Source: Mariprofundus sp.
Lineage (GTDB): Bacteria > Pseudomonadota > Zetaproteobacteria > Mariprofundales > Mariprofundaceae
Length of the DNA stretch: 10,527 bases
Assembly (NCBI GenBank): GCA_015485035.1
Contig: WFUI01000264.1
Location: 1-10,527, forward strand
Reading direction: 5' to 3'
The notes below the pieces were generated by a model. That model saw only the letters and a list, made by a program, of their open reading frames with translations, was not told where the DNA came from and searched no databases. The translations under genes and the position numbers were made by a program. This document shows positions 1 through 7,212 of the stretch, one piece after another. The first letter of the stretch is position 1. Every line of letters starts with the position of its first letter.

Positions 1-428
1 GAAACATGCGCCCTGGCATGATAACGCAATCGCGCTAACAATTCGATACGATCCGGTAACTTCACCAGATAATCATTGGCCCCCGCAGTAAACGCCTCAG
101 CTTTGGTTCTGGCTTCCTCTCTGGATGAAAGTACAACAATCGGAATGTCCCGGGTTTGCGGATTAGCCTGATAATATTTAACAAGCATCATGCCATCCAC
201 ATCCGGCATCACCAGATCCTGTAATATCACATTCGGCTGCAATGCACTTGCAACCTGCAATGCATCCACACCCTGGCTGCAGCAATGCAGTTCAAGATCT
301 TCAATATCGTCAAGCATACGCCGCAATGCCTCATGAATAATCACCTGATCATCGACCAGCAAAACACGCCGAATGATCGTTTCCTGCTTGTCGCTATGCG
401 GTTCTGTCGGAATACATCCCTCGTTCAT
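1..428 (-). CDS. WspR-like response regulator, receiver domain (partial, 3' end outside window)
   Basis: About 142 N-terminal residues are visible before the frame leaves the left edge. After a roughly 20-residue leader comes a CheY-type receiver: acidic pair D26-D27 (LLVDDQ), phospho-acceptor D71 (LQDLVMP), S101-S102 in the VVLSS strand, and K123 in YLVKLPD. These fall at the same residue numbers as in the WspR encoded just upstream. Hand alignment of the two receivers is gapless and roughly half identical, so they look like paralogues from a tandem duplication. The ATG at 428 overlaps the wspR stop codon (ATGA, 425-428), implying translational coupling and the same operon. The output domain lies outside the window. 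It could be GGDEF, EAL, HD-GYP, a phosphatase or nothing beyond the receiver. It is probably phosphorylated by WspE, inferred from receiver similarity and position. Confidence 0.85.
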   Translation of the reverse strand, partial: MNEGCIPTEPHSDKQETIIRRVLLVDDQVIIHEALRRMLDDIEDLELHCCSQGVDALQVASALQPNVILQDLVMPDVDGMMLVKYYQANPQTRDIPIVVLSSREEARTKAEAFTAGANDYLVKLPDRIELLARLRYHARAHV

Positions 429-1480
429 GATGGCTTCCGCCCTCCTTTTTCCGGTGCAGGCAGGCTCCGCTGAACGACAGTGCGATTACGACCCTCATGT
501 TTAGCCTGATATAATGCACTATCCGCAGCTTCAATCAGACTGTCAGAAGAATACTGGTCTGAAGGCATGACAGCAGCTACCCCCAGACTGATGGTGACAT
601 ATTCTGCCACATCTGATTCCGAATGACTCAGGGATGCTGCCCCAATGCGCCCGCGCAACTCCTCTGCCACCTTTACCGCCCCTTCCAGACCGGTATTGGG
701 AAGCAAGGCGACAAATTCTTCTCCGCCAAAACGGGCTATAATATCCGAAGGACGTCGAAGTCCACCCTGAAGTATTTCCGCCACCTTTTTCAGACAGGTA
801 TCCCCAGCCAAATGCCCGAAACTGTCGTTATACAACTTGAAAAAATCGATATCAATCATGATCAGAGCCAGCAACTGCCGTTCACGTTTAGCCCGCGCCC
901 ACTCATCGACAATGACTTCATCAAATCGTCCGCGATTCATGATACCCGTCAATCCATCATTACGGGACATCTGGTATAAACTGAGATTCAGCTCTTTCAA
1001 TTGTCGCTGGCTTGCCTGCAGAGAGCGATAGGCATCATCACGCTGAAGCTTGTTGATATACCACTGGGAGTGATAACGAATTCGGGCGATCAATTCCACC
1101 TTGTCCGGTAACTTAATCATATAGTCATTGGCACCCAGTGCGAATGCCCTGGCTTTCACCTCGGACTCTTCCTTGGAAGACAGCACTACAACAGGCACAT
1201 CTCTCGTTTTCTTACTGACACGATAACTTTGCAACAATGTTAGCCCGTCGGTATGCGGCATAACCAAATCCTGTAAAATCAGGGTCGGCTGAATACTTTT
1301 GATCATATCCAGCGCCTTGTTCGCATCCATACAATAGTGCAAATCAATATCACGTTCATTTTCCAGCATCCGCCGGATTGCTTCGGCAACCATCGGCTGA
1401 TCATCAACCAGCACAACCATGATCGGATGTGGCGGCAACTGAAAATCCGTATCCGCATCTGAAAAATTATCATCCGCCAT
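425..1480 (-). CDS. wspR: WspR, receiver-GGDEF diguanylate cyclase response regulator
   Basis: Output protein of the Wsp pathway: once phosphorylated it condenses two GTP into c-di-GMP in the cytoplasm. It is 351 residues, close to the 347 of Pseudomonas aeruginosa WspR. The receiver (about 20-140) has D26-D27, phospho-acceptor D71 in LQDLVMP, S101 and K123. A helical stalk (about 140-172) leads to a GGDEF domain (about 173-338) with the intact signature GGEEF at 252-256. An inhibitory I-site RxxD (R243-D246) lies five residues before it, so product feedback is expected. The ATG at 1480 is chosen because GGGAG lies six bases upstream; a longer TTG start at 1498 would include that ribosome binding site. 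It overlaps wspF by 11 nt and the next gene by 4 nt. Family identification is firm from motifs and gene order. Confidence 0.95.
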   Translation of the reverse strand: MADDNFSDADTDFQLPPHPIMVVLVDDQPMVAEAIRRMLENERDIDLHYCMDANKALDMIKSIQPTLILQDLVMPHTDGLTLLQSYRVSKKTRDVPVVVLSSKEESEVKARAFALGANDYMIKLPDKVELIARIRYHSQWYINKLQRDDAYRSLQASQRQLKELNLSLYQMSRNDGLTGIMNRGRFDEVIVDEWARAKRERQLLALIMIDIDFFKLYNDSFGHLAGDTCLKKVAEILQGGLRRPSDIIARFGGEEFVALLPNTGLEGAVKVAEELRGRIGAASLSHSESDVAEYVTISLGVAAVMPSDQYSSDSLIEAADSALYQAKHEGRNRTVVQRSLPAPEKGGRKPS

Positions 1481-2510
1481 TATTTTCTCCCGATTCAAAC
1501 TGACCGACTTTCCTGATCAGTTCAGGCCCGATTTTATCCAGCGCCAGTATTGTACTGGCGGCACCAATTTCTGCTGCAGCTTTGGGCATACCATAAATGG
1601 CAGAGGTTTTTTCATCCTGTGTGATGGTCCACCAGCCATGTTCTCTCATCACTTTCAAACCTCTTGCCCCGTCTTTTCCCATACCTGTCAGCAACACACC
1701 GACCGCCTCACCCTGCCAGTGCTGCTCAAGGCTGGAGAAAAAAGCATCTACCGAGGGGCGATAAGGGTAATCCGCTGGCTCGGATGTGTAATATAAGGTT
1801 CCATTCTCAGTTAACACCAGATGGTCATTGCTGGCCGCAAGAAGCACACTCCCGGGCTGAGGGTATTCACCCTCATGTACAAGTCGCACCGGAAGCTTTG
1901 AAAAGCCATTCATCCATTGTGCCATTCCCCGCGCAAACTGTTGATCAACATGCATGACAACAATCACTGCGGCAGGCAAATCCTGCGGCAATGTGGATAA
2001 GATACCTGTCACAGCCCTCGGCCCACCTGTTGATGCACCAATGGCAATGATAGTCTTTCTGGCATCAAAATTGTTCCCGCCACCGGACTTCCCCCCGCCT
2101 GTGGGCGATGTCCTTGTTGTGCCAATGAGATGACTGATATTTCTGATCTTTTTCCAGAACCTTTGGTGATCAGATGATTCCGTCGGCACCAGTCTGGGAA
2201 TTTTTACCACGTCAATTGCACCGGCACTCAGAGCATCAAAAGCCAGTGACTGATTACGTTTCACCGAGCCCGTGACCACCAGAATCGCACAGGGACATTG
2301 CTGCATAATGCGGCGCGTGGTTTCAGCGCCATCGATACCGGGCATCACCAGATCCATCAGGATCAGGTCTGGTCTGTCATCATGGCATTTTTGAATTGCT
2401 TCAATTCCATGCCGCGCCAGCCAGGCCACTTCATATCCGGCTGTATCTGAAACAATCCGACGCAATAATTCAAGCGCCATAGACATATCATTTACGATTC
2501 CAATTCGCAT
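1470..2510 (-). CDS. wspF: WspF, CheB-type receptor methylesterase/glutamine deamidase
   Basis: Removes methyl groups from glutamates of the receptor WspA and so damps the pathway; loss of WspF in Pseudomonas gives constitutive c-di-GMP production. Numbered from the ATG at 2510 (346 aa), a receiver domain fills about 1-120 with phospho-acceptor D53 (LILMDLVMPG). A glycine-rich linker lies near 134-146. The CheB catalytic domain (about 150-338) carries Ser160 in GASTGGP, His187 in VVMHVDQQF and Asp280 in TGMGKDGARG, matching the CheB catalytic triad. The start is uncertain. A GTG at 2522 would add MDRN, but its AGGA is only 3 bases away. The ATG at 2510 gives MRIGIVNDM, the beginning I recall for WspF homologues, with GGA seven bases upstream. 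It sits 17 nt after the wspE stop and overlaps wspR by 11 nt. Confidence 0.93.
   Translation of the reverse strand: MRIGIVNDMSMALELLRRIVSDTAGYEVAWLARHGIEAIQKCHDDRPDLILMDLVMPGIDGAETTRRIMQQCPCAILVVTGSVKRNQSLAFDALSAGAIDVVKIPRLVPTESSDHQRFWKKIRNISHLIGTTRTSPTGGGKSGGGNNFDARKTIIAIGASTGGPRAVTGILSTLPQDLPAAVIVVMHVDQQFARGMAQWMNGFSKLPVRLVHEGEYPQPGSVLLAASNDHLVLTENGTLYYTSEPADYPYRPSVDAFFSSLEQHWQGEAVGVLLTGMGKDGARGLKVMREHGWWTITQDEKTSAIYGMPKAAAEIGAASTILALDKIGPELIRKVGQFESGENNGG
1487..1491 (-). promoter_or_regulatory. Ribosome binding site of wspR, inside wspF
   Basis: GGGAG on the minus strand with six bases to the ATG at 1480. It excludes the longer TTG start at 1498, whose coding frame would run through this site. 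Confidence 0.7.
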
Positions 2511-2527
2511 ATTTCTGTCCACGCGTC

Positions 2528-4768
2528 CTAATTTGCCTTGCCAATCAAATCGACCACGGTGTGAATCAGGGTTTCATCATGGAAACTTCCCTTGGTCAAA
2601 TAAGCATCTGCGCCAGCCTCCAGACCACGCATGCGATCCTCATCGCTTTCTTTATAGGAAACTATCACCACCGGCAGATCCCTGAATCTGGCATCACCCT
2701 TTACCTGCCGCACAAGCTCGATGCCATCCATCCGCGGCATGTCCACATCACTGATCAACACATCATAATGTGCAGAACGGATGCTGTTCAGGCCATCCAC
2801 ACCATCAACAGCCACATCGACCTCATAACCACAGGCAGTAAGCAGTTTACGCTCTACCTCCCGCACAGTGATAGAGTCATCCACAACCAGAATACGCTTG
2901 CTAACCCCGGTTTCAGCGCCGGACTTCCGTCGTCTGGCGCGTCCAAGTTTTCCGGCATCCACGAGCCTGGCAATGGAATGGAGTAAATCATTCACATCAA
3001 AAATCAATAATGGAGACCCATCATCCATCACGGCAGCCGCACTGATATCCTGCACCTTTCCCAACCGGGGATGTAATACCTTCTCCACCAGATCATGTTC
3101 CCCGAGAAAACGATCCACGATCAAACCATAGCGCGACTCCAGGGGCCCCAGCACGACAATCGAATAGAGATCATCTGCCGCACTTTCTTCCGCCGGCAAA
3201 TCAAACACCTCTCTGGCCGAAATCAAACCGACAGGCTGTCCATCCAGATTAATATACTGGCGCCCTTCAATACATTCGATATCGTTCGCGTTGTATCGAA
3301 GCGTGCGCTCAATATGTACCAACGGAAAAGCATACGGTTCGCCACAGATATCGACCAACAATGCACGAATCACCGAAAGCGTAATTGGCAAGCGTAATTC
3401 AAAGCACATTCCCCCGTCCGTGCATACACTGCTATGAATTGTACCTCGAACATCCCGCACCATGCTGGCCACAACATCCAGCCCGACACCGCGACCGGAT
3501 ATCTCGGTCACATCTTCTTTCATCGTAAATTTAGGTAGAAACAGAAAAGCCATCAGCTCGGATTCAGTCATACGCGCGATCATTTCTTTGCTGGCAAGTT
3601 CCCGCATAGCCACTTTTTCCCGCAAGGCATCAAGATCAAGACCACGACCATCATCCGTCACAGTAATCTGCAGCATGCCAGCCTGATGTCTGGCTTCAAT
3701 ATGTACGACACCTTCTTCAGGTTTTCCCGAATGCCTGCGATCTTCGGGAGACTCAATACCATGATCAATGGCATTCCGGATCAAATGATCCAGCGGCGCC
3801 TTGATTTTTTCGAGAATATCCCGATCCACCATCGTATCCAGCCCCGAGATCTCAAGCCGTGCCTGCTTGCCAAGCTGACGTGCCAGATCACGAACCATAC
3901 GTTTGAGCCCAGGCACTCCGTCTGTAAAGGGACGCATGCGAGCCGCCACCGTCTGATGATACAGACGGTGAGATAATCCGGCTATGGAAGTGCTGTGTGA
4001 TTCCAGGTTTCTCTGCTGCTCCATCACTGTTTCATGACAGTTTTTCGCCTTTTGCTGAATCTCAACAAGTCTGCTGAAGGACATGGGAGATGCGTTCTCT
4101 TCACGCAACAGCATCTCAATATCGACAAGCATATTTTCCAGCCCAGCCAGACGACGCTTCAAATGCAACATGGAAACAGCAAACGGCTCAAGCCAGCGCC
4201 ACGCCACCTGCATCTCACTGGCCAGCGCCAACATCCCGTCCAGATGTTCGGAACTGAGGCGCAAGACCCGATCAGTTGAGTCCTGTTTGTGTTCTTCCTC
4301 CATCTCTCCATATTGGTCTGCTGACATCCCCGGCCCGGCTTCAGTCTGTTTGTTATCCGTCTGATGAATTAATACACCGGCCAGTTCCTGAACCAGCTCA
4401 TCAATTTCACCGGCGTGTTCCGAAAACCACTGTTCTGTTTCTGATTCCTGCACATTGGATATGCAACAGAGCATATCAACACCGCGCAATAACACATCAA
4501 TATCCGCACCACTGAGCACCAGCTTGCCAGCCTGAGCCGAAACAAAACAATCCTCCATGTGATGAGCGATATCTACTGCAGCATTGAGATTGATTATTCG
4601 GGCAGCACCCTTGATGGAATGGGCCGCACGCATCAGTGATTCAAGCGCATCTTCCGCTTGCGGATCACGCTCCAGCAATAACAAACCTTCAGTCAGTAAT
4701 GCAGTCTGATTTTCCGTCTCAACACGGAACAACTCCTGCATGGAGAAACTGCTAAAATCATCACTCAC
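2528..4768 (-). CDS. wspE: WspE, hybrid CheA-type histidine kinase with C-terminal receiver
   Basis: Central kinase of the array: autophosphorylates and passes phosphate to WspR and WspF. It is 746 residues. The N-terminal HPt domain (about 1-135) has phospho-accepting H50 in AAHSIKGAAR. An acidic, low-complexity linker covers about 136-166, with no evident P2 domain. The dimerisation region (about 167-300) is followed by an ATPase domain with N-box RNAIDHG (331-337), G1 DDGRG (372-376) and G2 GRGVGLD (425-431). A CheW-like regulatory domain spans about 462-603. A basic linker then leads to a receiver (about 624-744) with D630-D631, phospho-acceptor D674 in SDVDMPRMDG and K726. The kinase-receiver fusion is typical of WspE. 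The GTG start overlaps the wspD stop (GTGA) and has GGAG eight bases upstream. All catalytic boxes look intact. Confidence 0.95.
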   Translation of the reverse strand: MSDDFSSFSMQELFRVETENQTALLTEGLLLLERDPQAEDALESLMRAAHSIKGAARIINLNAAVDIAHHMEDCFVSAQAGKLVLSGADIDVLLRGVDMLCCISNVQESETEQWFSEHAGEIDELVQELAGVLIHQTDNKQTEAGPGMSADQYGEMEEEHKQDSTDRVLRLSSEHLDGMLALASEMQVAWRWLEPFAVSMLHLKRRLAGLENMLVDIEMLLREENASPMSFSRLVEIQQKAKNCHETVMEQQRNLESHSTSIAGLSHRLYHQTVAARMRPFTDGVPGLKRMVRDLARQLGKQARLEISGLDTMVDRDILEKIKAPLDHLIRNAIDHGIESPEDRRHSGKPEEGVVHIEARHQAGMLQITVTDDGRGLDLDALREKVAMRELASKEMIARMTESELMAFLFLPKFTMKEDVTEISGRGVGLDVVASMVRDVRGTIHSSVCTDGGMCFELRLPITLSVIRALLVDICGEPYAFPLVHIERTLRYNANDIECIEGRQYINLDGQPVGLISAREVFDLPAEESAADDLYSIVVLGPLESRYGLIVDRFLGEHDLVEKVLHPRLGKVQDISAAAVMDDGSPLLIFDVNDLLHSIARLVDAGKLGRARRRKSGAETGVSKRILVVDDSITVREVERKLLTACGYEVDVAVDGVDGLNSIRSAHYDVLISDVDMPRMDGIELVRQVKGDARFRDLPVVIVSYKESDEDRMRGLEAGADAYLTKGSFHDETLIHTVVDLIGKAN

Positions 4769-5457
4769 TGAATTTTCTCCAGCACTTTCTCAAGCAGAAC
4801 CCCATCATCCAGCAACGTAATTTGACGATTTTCCCAACAGAATAGCCCCTTCACCAGCATTCCCCTCTTCCGTGGCAAGGTGGCCGGTACCGGCTCCAGT
4901 TCATCAGGGTGACAACTGTGGACACAAGCCACCTCATTCACATGGAAAGCCAGCGATTCACCATCAGCTGAAAGAAGCAATATGCGTGCCGCCACCCTGC
5001 TATCGCATTGGGCTTCAGCGGCCTGATCATCCTCAACAGCAAGCAATGCCCCCATGGCAACACATAGCTGCAATTCACCATGTACATTGATCAGGCCTTT
5101 CAGTAATGAATGGTTGCGATGAGGAATGCTGTGCACAGACCGAAGCTCCAGAACTTCAGAAACCAGCCGTGTTTTCAAGGCAAACCACTCCTTTCCTATA
5201 CGAAAAACAAGCACCGACATACACCCTGATAATGGCTTTTCTTTTGGCTCAGCCACCGATCTGGTCCAGAACAGGGTATAATCTTCCGGTGGTTTGCGAT
5301 CAAACAGATGCCGCCCGGCGCGGGAATAGACATCACAATGATAGCAATGCCGGTATTGCACCAGTTCCGGGCATGTCTTGTCGCCCCAGACCCCCTTGTG
5401 TTTCCAGCAATTATCAATGGTATCAACCGCCTGCCTGTTCGTATCGTTATGGCTCAC
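4765..5457 (-). CDS. wspD: WspD, CheW-like adaptor with Cys-rich N-terminal extension
   Basis: Second coupling protein of the array, linking receptor to WspE. At 230 residues it is longer than a plain CheW of about 160. The CheW fold occupies roughly 78-228 (LVFRIGKEWFALK, then INVHGELQLCVAMGALL). The first 75 residues are an extension with four cysteines and neighbouring histidines (C17-W, C29-P, H37-C38, H40-C41) followed by a D-R-K-P-P stretch. I recall a similar Cys-containing N-terminus in Pseudomonas WspD, but cannot align it here. The spacing could suit a metal site or a redox switch, which is inference. It starts at a GTG overlapping the wspC stop by 4 nt, with AGGAG seven bases upstream. 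Confidence 0.9.
   Translation of the reverse strand: MSHNDTNRQAVDTIDNCWKHKGVWGDKTCPELVQYRHCYHCDVYSRAGRHLFDRKPPEDYTLFWTRSVAEPKEKPLSGCMSVLVFRIGKEWFALKTRLVSEVLELRSVHSIPHRNHSLLKGLINVHGELQLCVAMGALLAVEDDQAAEAQCDSRVAARILLLSADGESLAFHVNEVACVHSCHPDELEPVPATLPRKRGMLVKGLFCWENRQITLLDDGVLLEKVLEKIQ
4777..4780 (-). promoter_or_regulatory. Ribosome binding site of wspE, inside wspD
   Basis: GGAG on the minus strand, eight bases before the GTG at 4768. It supports the GTG start overlapping the wspD stop. Confidence 0.55.
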
Positions 5458-6719
5458 TTGCCGACTCCTGCCTGCTGTCGACTATGAATCCGCTGAACAC
5501 GATCCCGCAAATGCTGTGCCGCACGCTCATTCCCTCGCTTATCCAGTAAAAAAGCCAGATGCATCAGCGCCTCCTGATGCTCCGGCTCCAGATACAATAC
5601 TTTGCGGAAAGCTGTTTCGGCATCCTGATGCTGCCCCTGAATATCACTGATCAGCGCGAGAAGAAACCAGATATCTGCCGATGCTCCCTGCTGCTGCAAA
5701 CATGCTTCACATTGTTGCCGTGCTTCATCCAGTTTACCCTGATCAGCCAACCGCGAAGCTTCCTGAAGGCTTGGCCCGGTCTCGCCCCCAACCTCTGAAA
5801 CAGGCTGCAGAAGTTCCGGAGCTGCAACATTCAACCTCTTTTTTTTCGCGATCAAACACTCTTTTTGTATCACAGGTTTTCTACTTGCAGCTGCAGGCGG
5901 GGATATGGCTGTAGAAGATACAGACGGCGTCGCTATTGCCATATTCCGGCGATACGCAAAAGTCATCGGAGCAGCCACGCTATGAAACAAATCCTTCCAT
6001 ATCAGGCCGGTTTCAGCATGACCGACAAACAGCAGGCCATCATCCCTGAGCATTTTCGCCAGCAATAACACGGTCCGCTTACGGTGTTCTTCATCCAGAT
6101 AAATCAATATATTGCGACAATAGATAACATCGTAATTACCCATTGCCTCCAGCTGCTCATGATTCAGGATATTACCCTGGTGAAAGTTCACACACTCCCG
6201 AACCCCGGAGGACAACACATAATCCGTCCCTGTTTGACGAAAATAGCGCTGGCGAAAATCCGGATGAGCACCTCGGAAAGATGATGGCCTGTACACGGCC
6301 TGCCTGGCTCTGTCTAAATGCTGGCGACTCAGGTCAACGGCATCGATATGAAACCCTCTGGAAGGAAACCCCATATCCAGCAATGCCATGGCCATAGAAT
6401 AAGGCTCTTCTCCGGTCGAACAGGGAATGCTCAGCAAACGTGGCATCCGATGATATGTCAACATTGGAGAAAGGTGCTCCTGCATCAGTTGAAAGGCTTC
6501 CCTGTAGCGAAAGAACCAGGTCTCCGGTACGGCAACACTCTCTATCAGAGCAGTCATTTCGCGGGGAGAGCTCTGTAATAATTTCAAAAAACCATGTTCA
6601 TCCTGCACATCATTTTTTTGCATGCGCTGCCTGATTGCCTGCTGTACGGAATCACCAATGACCGTCGCATCCAGTCCGATCGTTTTCTGCAACAGGGATA
6701 CAATGCGCTGCATGCTCAC
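5454..6719 (-). CDS. wspC: WspC, CheR-type receptor methyltransferase with C-terminal TPR repeats
   Basis: Transfers methyl groups from S-adenosylmethionine to glutamates of WspA, opposing WspF. It has 421 residues. The CheR N-terminal helical domain covers about 1-75 and ends in PETWFFR (65-71). The SAM-binding domain (about 76-258) has CSTGEEPYS (100-108), an acidic D127/D129 segment (IDAVDLS), CRNILIY (201-207) and LFVGHAETG (230-238). A proline/alanine- and lysine-rich linker (about 262-312) leads to tetratricopeptide repeats (about 316-405), typical of WspC rather than plain CheR. The GTG at 6719 overlaps the wspB stop (GTGA). An ATG two codons inside (6713) is an alternative start. An AGGA lies ten bases before the GTG. 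It also overlaps wspD by 4 nt. Confidence 0.93.
   Translation of the reverse strand: MSMQRIVSLLQKTIGLDATVIGDSVQQAIRQRMQKNDVQDEHGFLKLLQSSPREMTALIESVAVPETWFFRYREAFQLMQEHLSPMLTYHRMPRLLSIPCSTGEEPYSMAMALLDMGFPSRGFHIDAVDLSRQHLDRARQAVYRPSSFRGAHPDFRQRYFRQTGTDYVLSSGVRECVNFHQGNILNHEQLEAMGNYDVIYCRNILIYLDEEHRKRTVLLLAKMLRDDGLLFVGHAETGLIWKDLFHSVAAPMTFAYRRNMAIATPSVSSTAISPPAAASRKPVIQKECLIAKKKRLNVAAPELLQPVSEVGGETGPSLQEASRLADQGKLDEARQQCEACLQQQGASADIWFLLALISDIQGQHQDAETAFRKVLYLEPEHQEALMHLAFLLDKRGNERAAQHLRDRVQRIHSRQQAGVGK
5465..5469 (-). promoter_or_regulatory. Ribosome binding site of wspD, inside wspC
   Basis: AGGAG on the minus strand, seven bases before the GTG start at 5457. It supports this non-ATG start, which overlaps the wspC stop. 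Confidence 0.65.
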
Positions 6720-7183
6720 TGTTCCACATCCTGTTGCTGTCGAAAGAGCAATTGCTGGACGGATTCCGGCAGCAATCTGTCGATGTCAATCCATTGCAAC
6801 ATACCCGCCCGGTCATGGGCAATGCCACCAAGATAGGGTACATCCGGCGTATCAATTCCGGTCGATTGAAAGTCCTGGCGCTGACGATGGATAGCCTCGG
6901 TAACCTGCTCGGCCAGAAGACCAAGCAAATGTTCTGTTTTATCACAGCCGGTATAATGTACAAGAATGATCCGCGTACTCAAATACGCTGTCGCCTTCCT
7001 GCTTAAATGCAGGGCACATAAATCAAGGACCGGAATCATTTTTCCATGATAACATATAATACCGGCAACCCATGCCGGGGTTTTGGGAATGTCTTTCAGC
7101 TTCACCTGTGGTACCACTTCATGTACCACGGAAGCATCTATCGCAAAACGATCATATCCCAGTGAAAAACAGAGTAGCAACAT
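6716..7183 (-). CDS. wspB: WspB, CheW-like adaptor protein
   Basis: Couples the receptor WspA to kinase WspE in the membrane-associated array. At 155 residues it is a single CheW domain: an opening strand LLLCFSLGYDRFAID, then VVHEVVPQVKLKDIPKTP and the characteristic VAGIICYHGKMIPVLDL segment (about 38-55), which corresponds to the G-x-I-x-x-R-G region of CheW. The C-terminus (about 145-155) is glutamine-rich. The ATG at 7183 follows the wspA stop by 29 nt and has no clear Shine-Dalgarno match, so translation may depend on wspA or be weaker than its neighbours. It overlaps wspC by 4 nt. Assignment as WspB rather than a generic CheW rests on gene order. Confidence 0.9.
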   Translation of the reverse strand: MLLLCFSLGYDRFAIDASVVHEVVPQVKLKDIPKTPAWVAGIICYHGKMIPVLDLCALHLSRKATAYLSTRIILVHYTGCDKTEHLLGLLAEQVTEAIHRQRQDFQSTGIDTPDVPYLGGIAHDRAGMLQWIDIDRLLPESVQQLLFRQQQDVEQ

Positions 7184-7195
7184 CAGGCAATCAGT

Positions 7196-7211
7196 GTGAT
7201 ACCATAATCAC
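7196..7211. repeat. Inverted repeat in wspA-wspB gap
   Basis: GTGAT (7196-7200) and ATCAC (7207-7211) flank six bases, immediately after the wspA stop codon. It occupies most of the 29-nt gap, the only gap before wspE. It could form a weak hairpin between the two cistrons. A functional role is speculative. Confidence 0.35.
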
Positions 7212-7212
7212 T

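Noticed and set aside
1481..1498. Longer WspR starting at TTG 1498
   Set aside because: It would code through the GGGAG site placed six bases before ATG 1480.
2561..2986. Plus-strand open frame opposite the WspE receiver
   Set aside because: It is a shadow of a clearly coding strand, with composition typical of antisense frames and no family resemblance.
5106..5549. Plus-strand open frame of about 147 codons opposite wspD and the wspC 3' end
   Set aside because: No domain is recognisable, and the opposite strand is clearly coding with overlapping genes.
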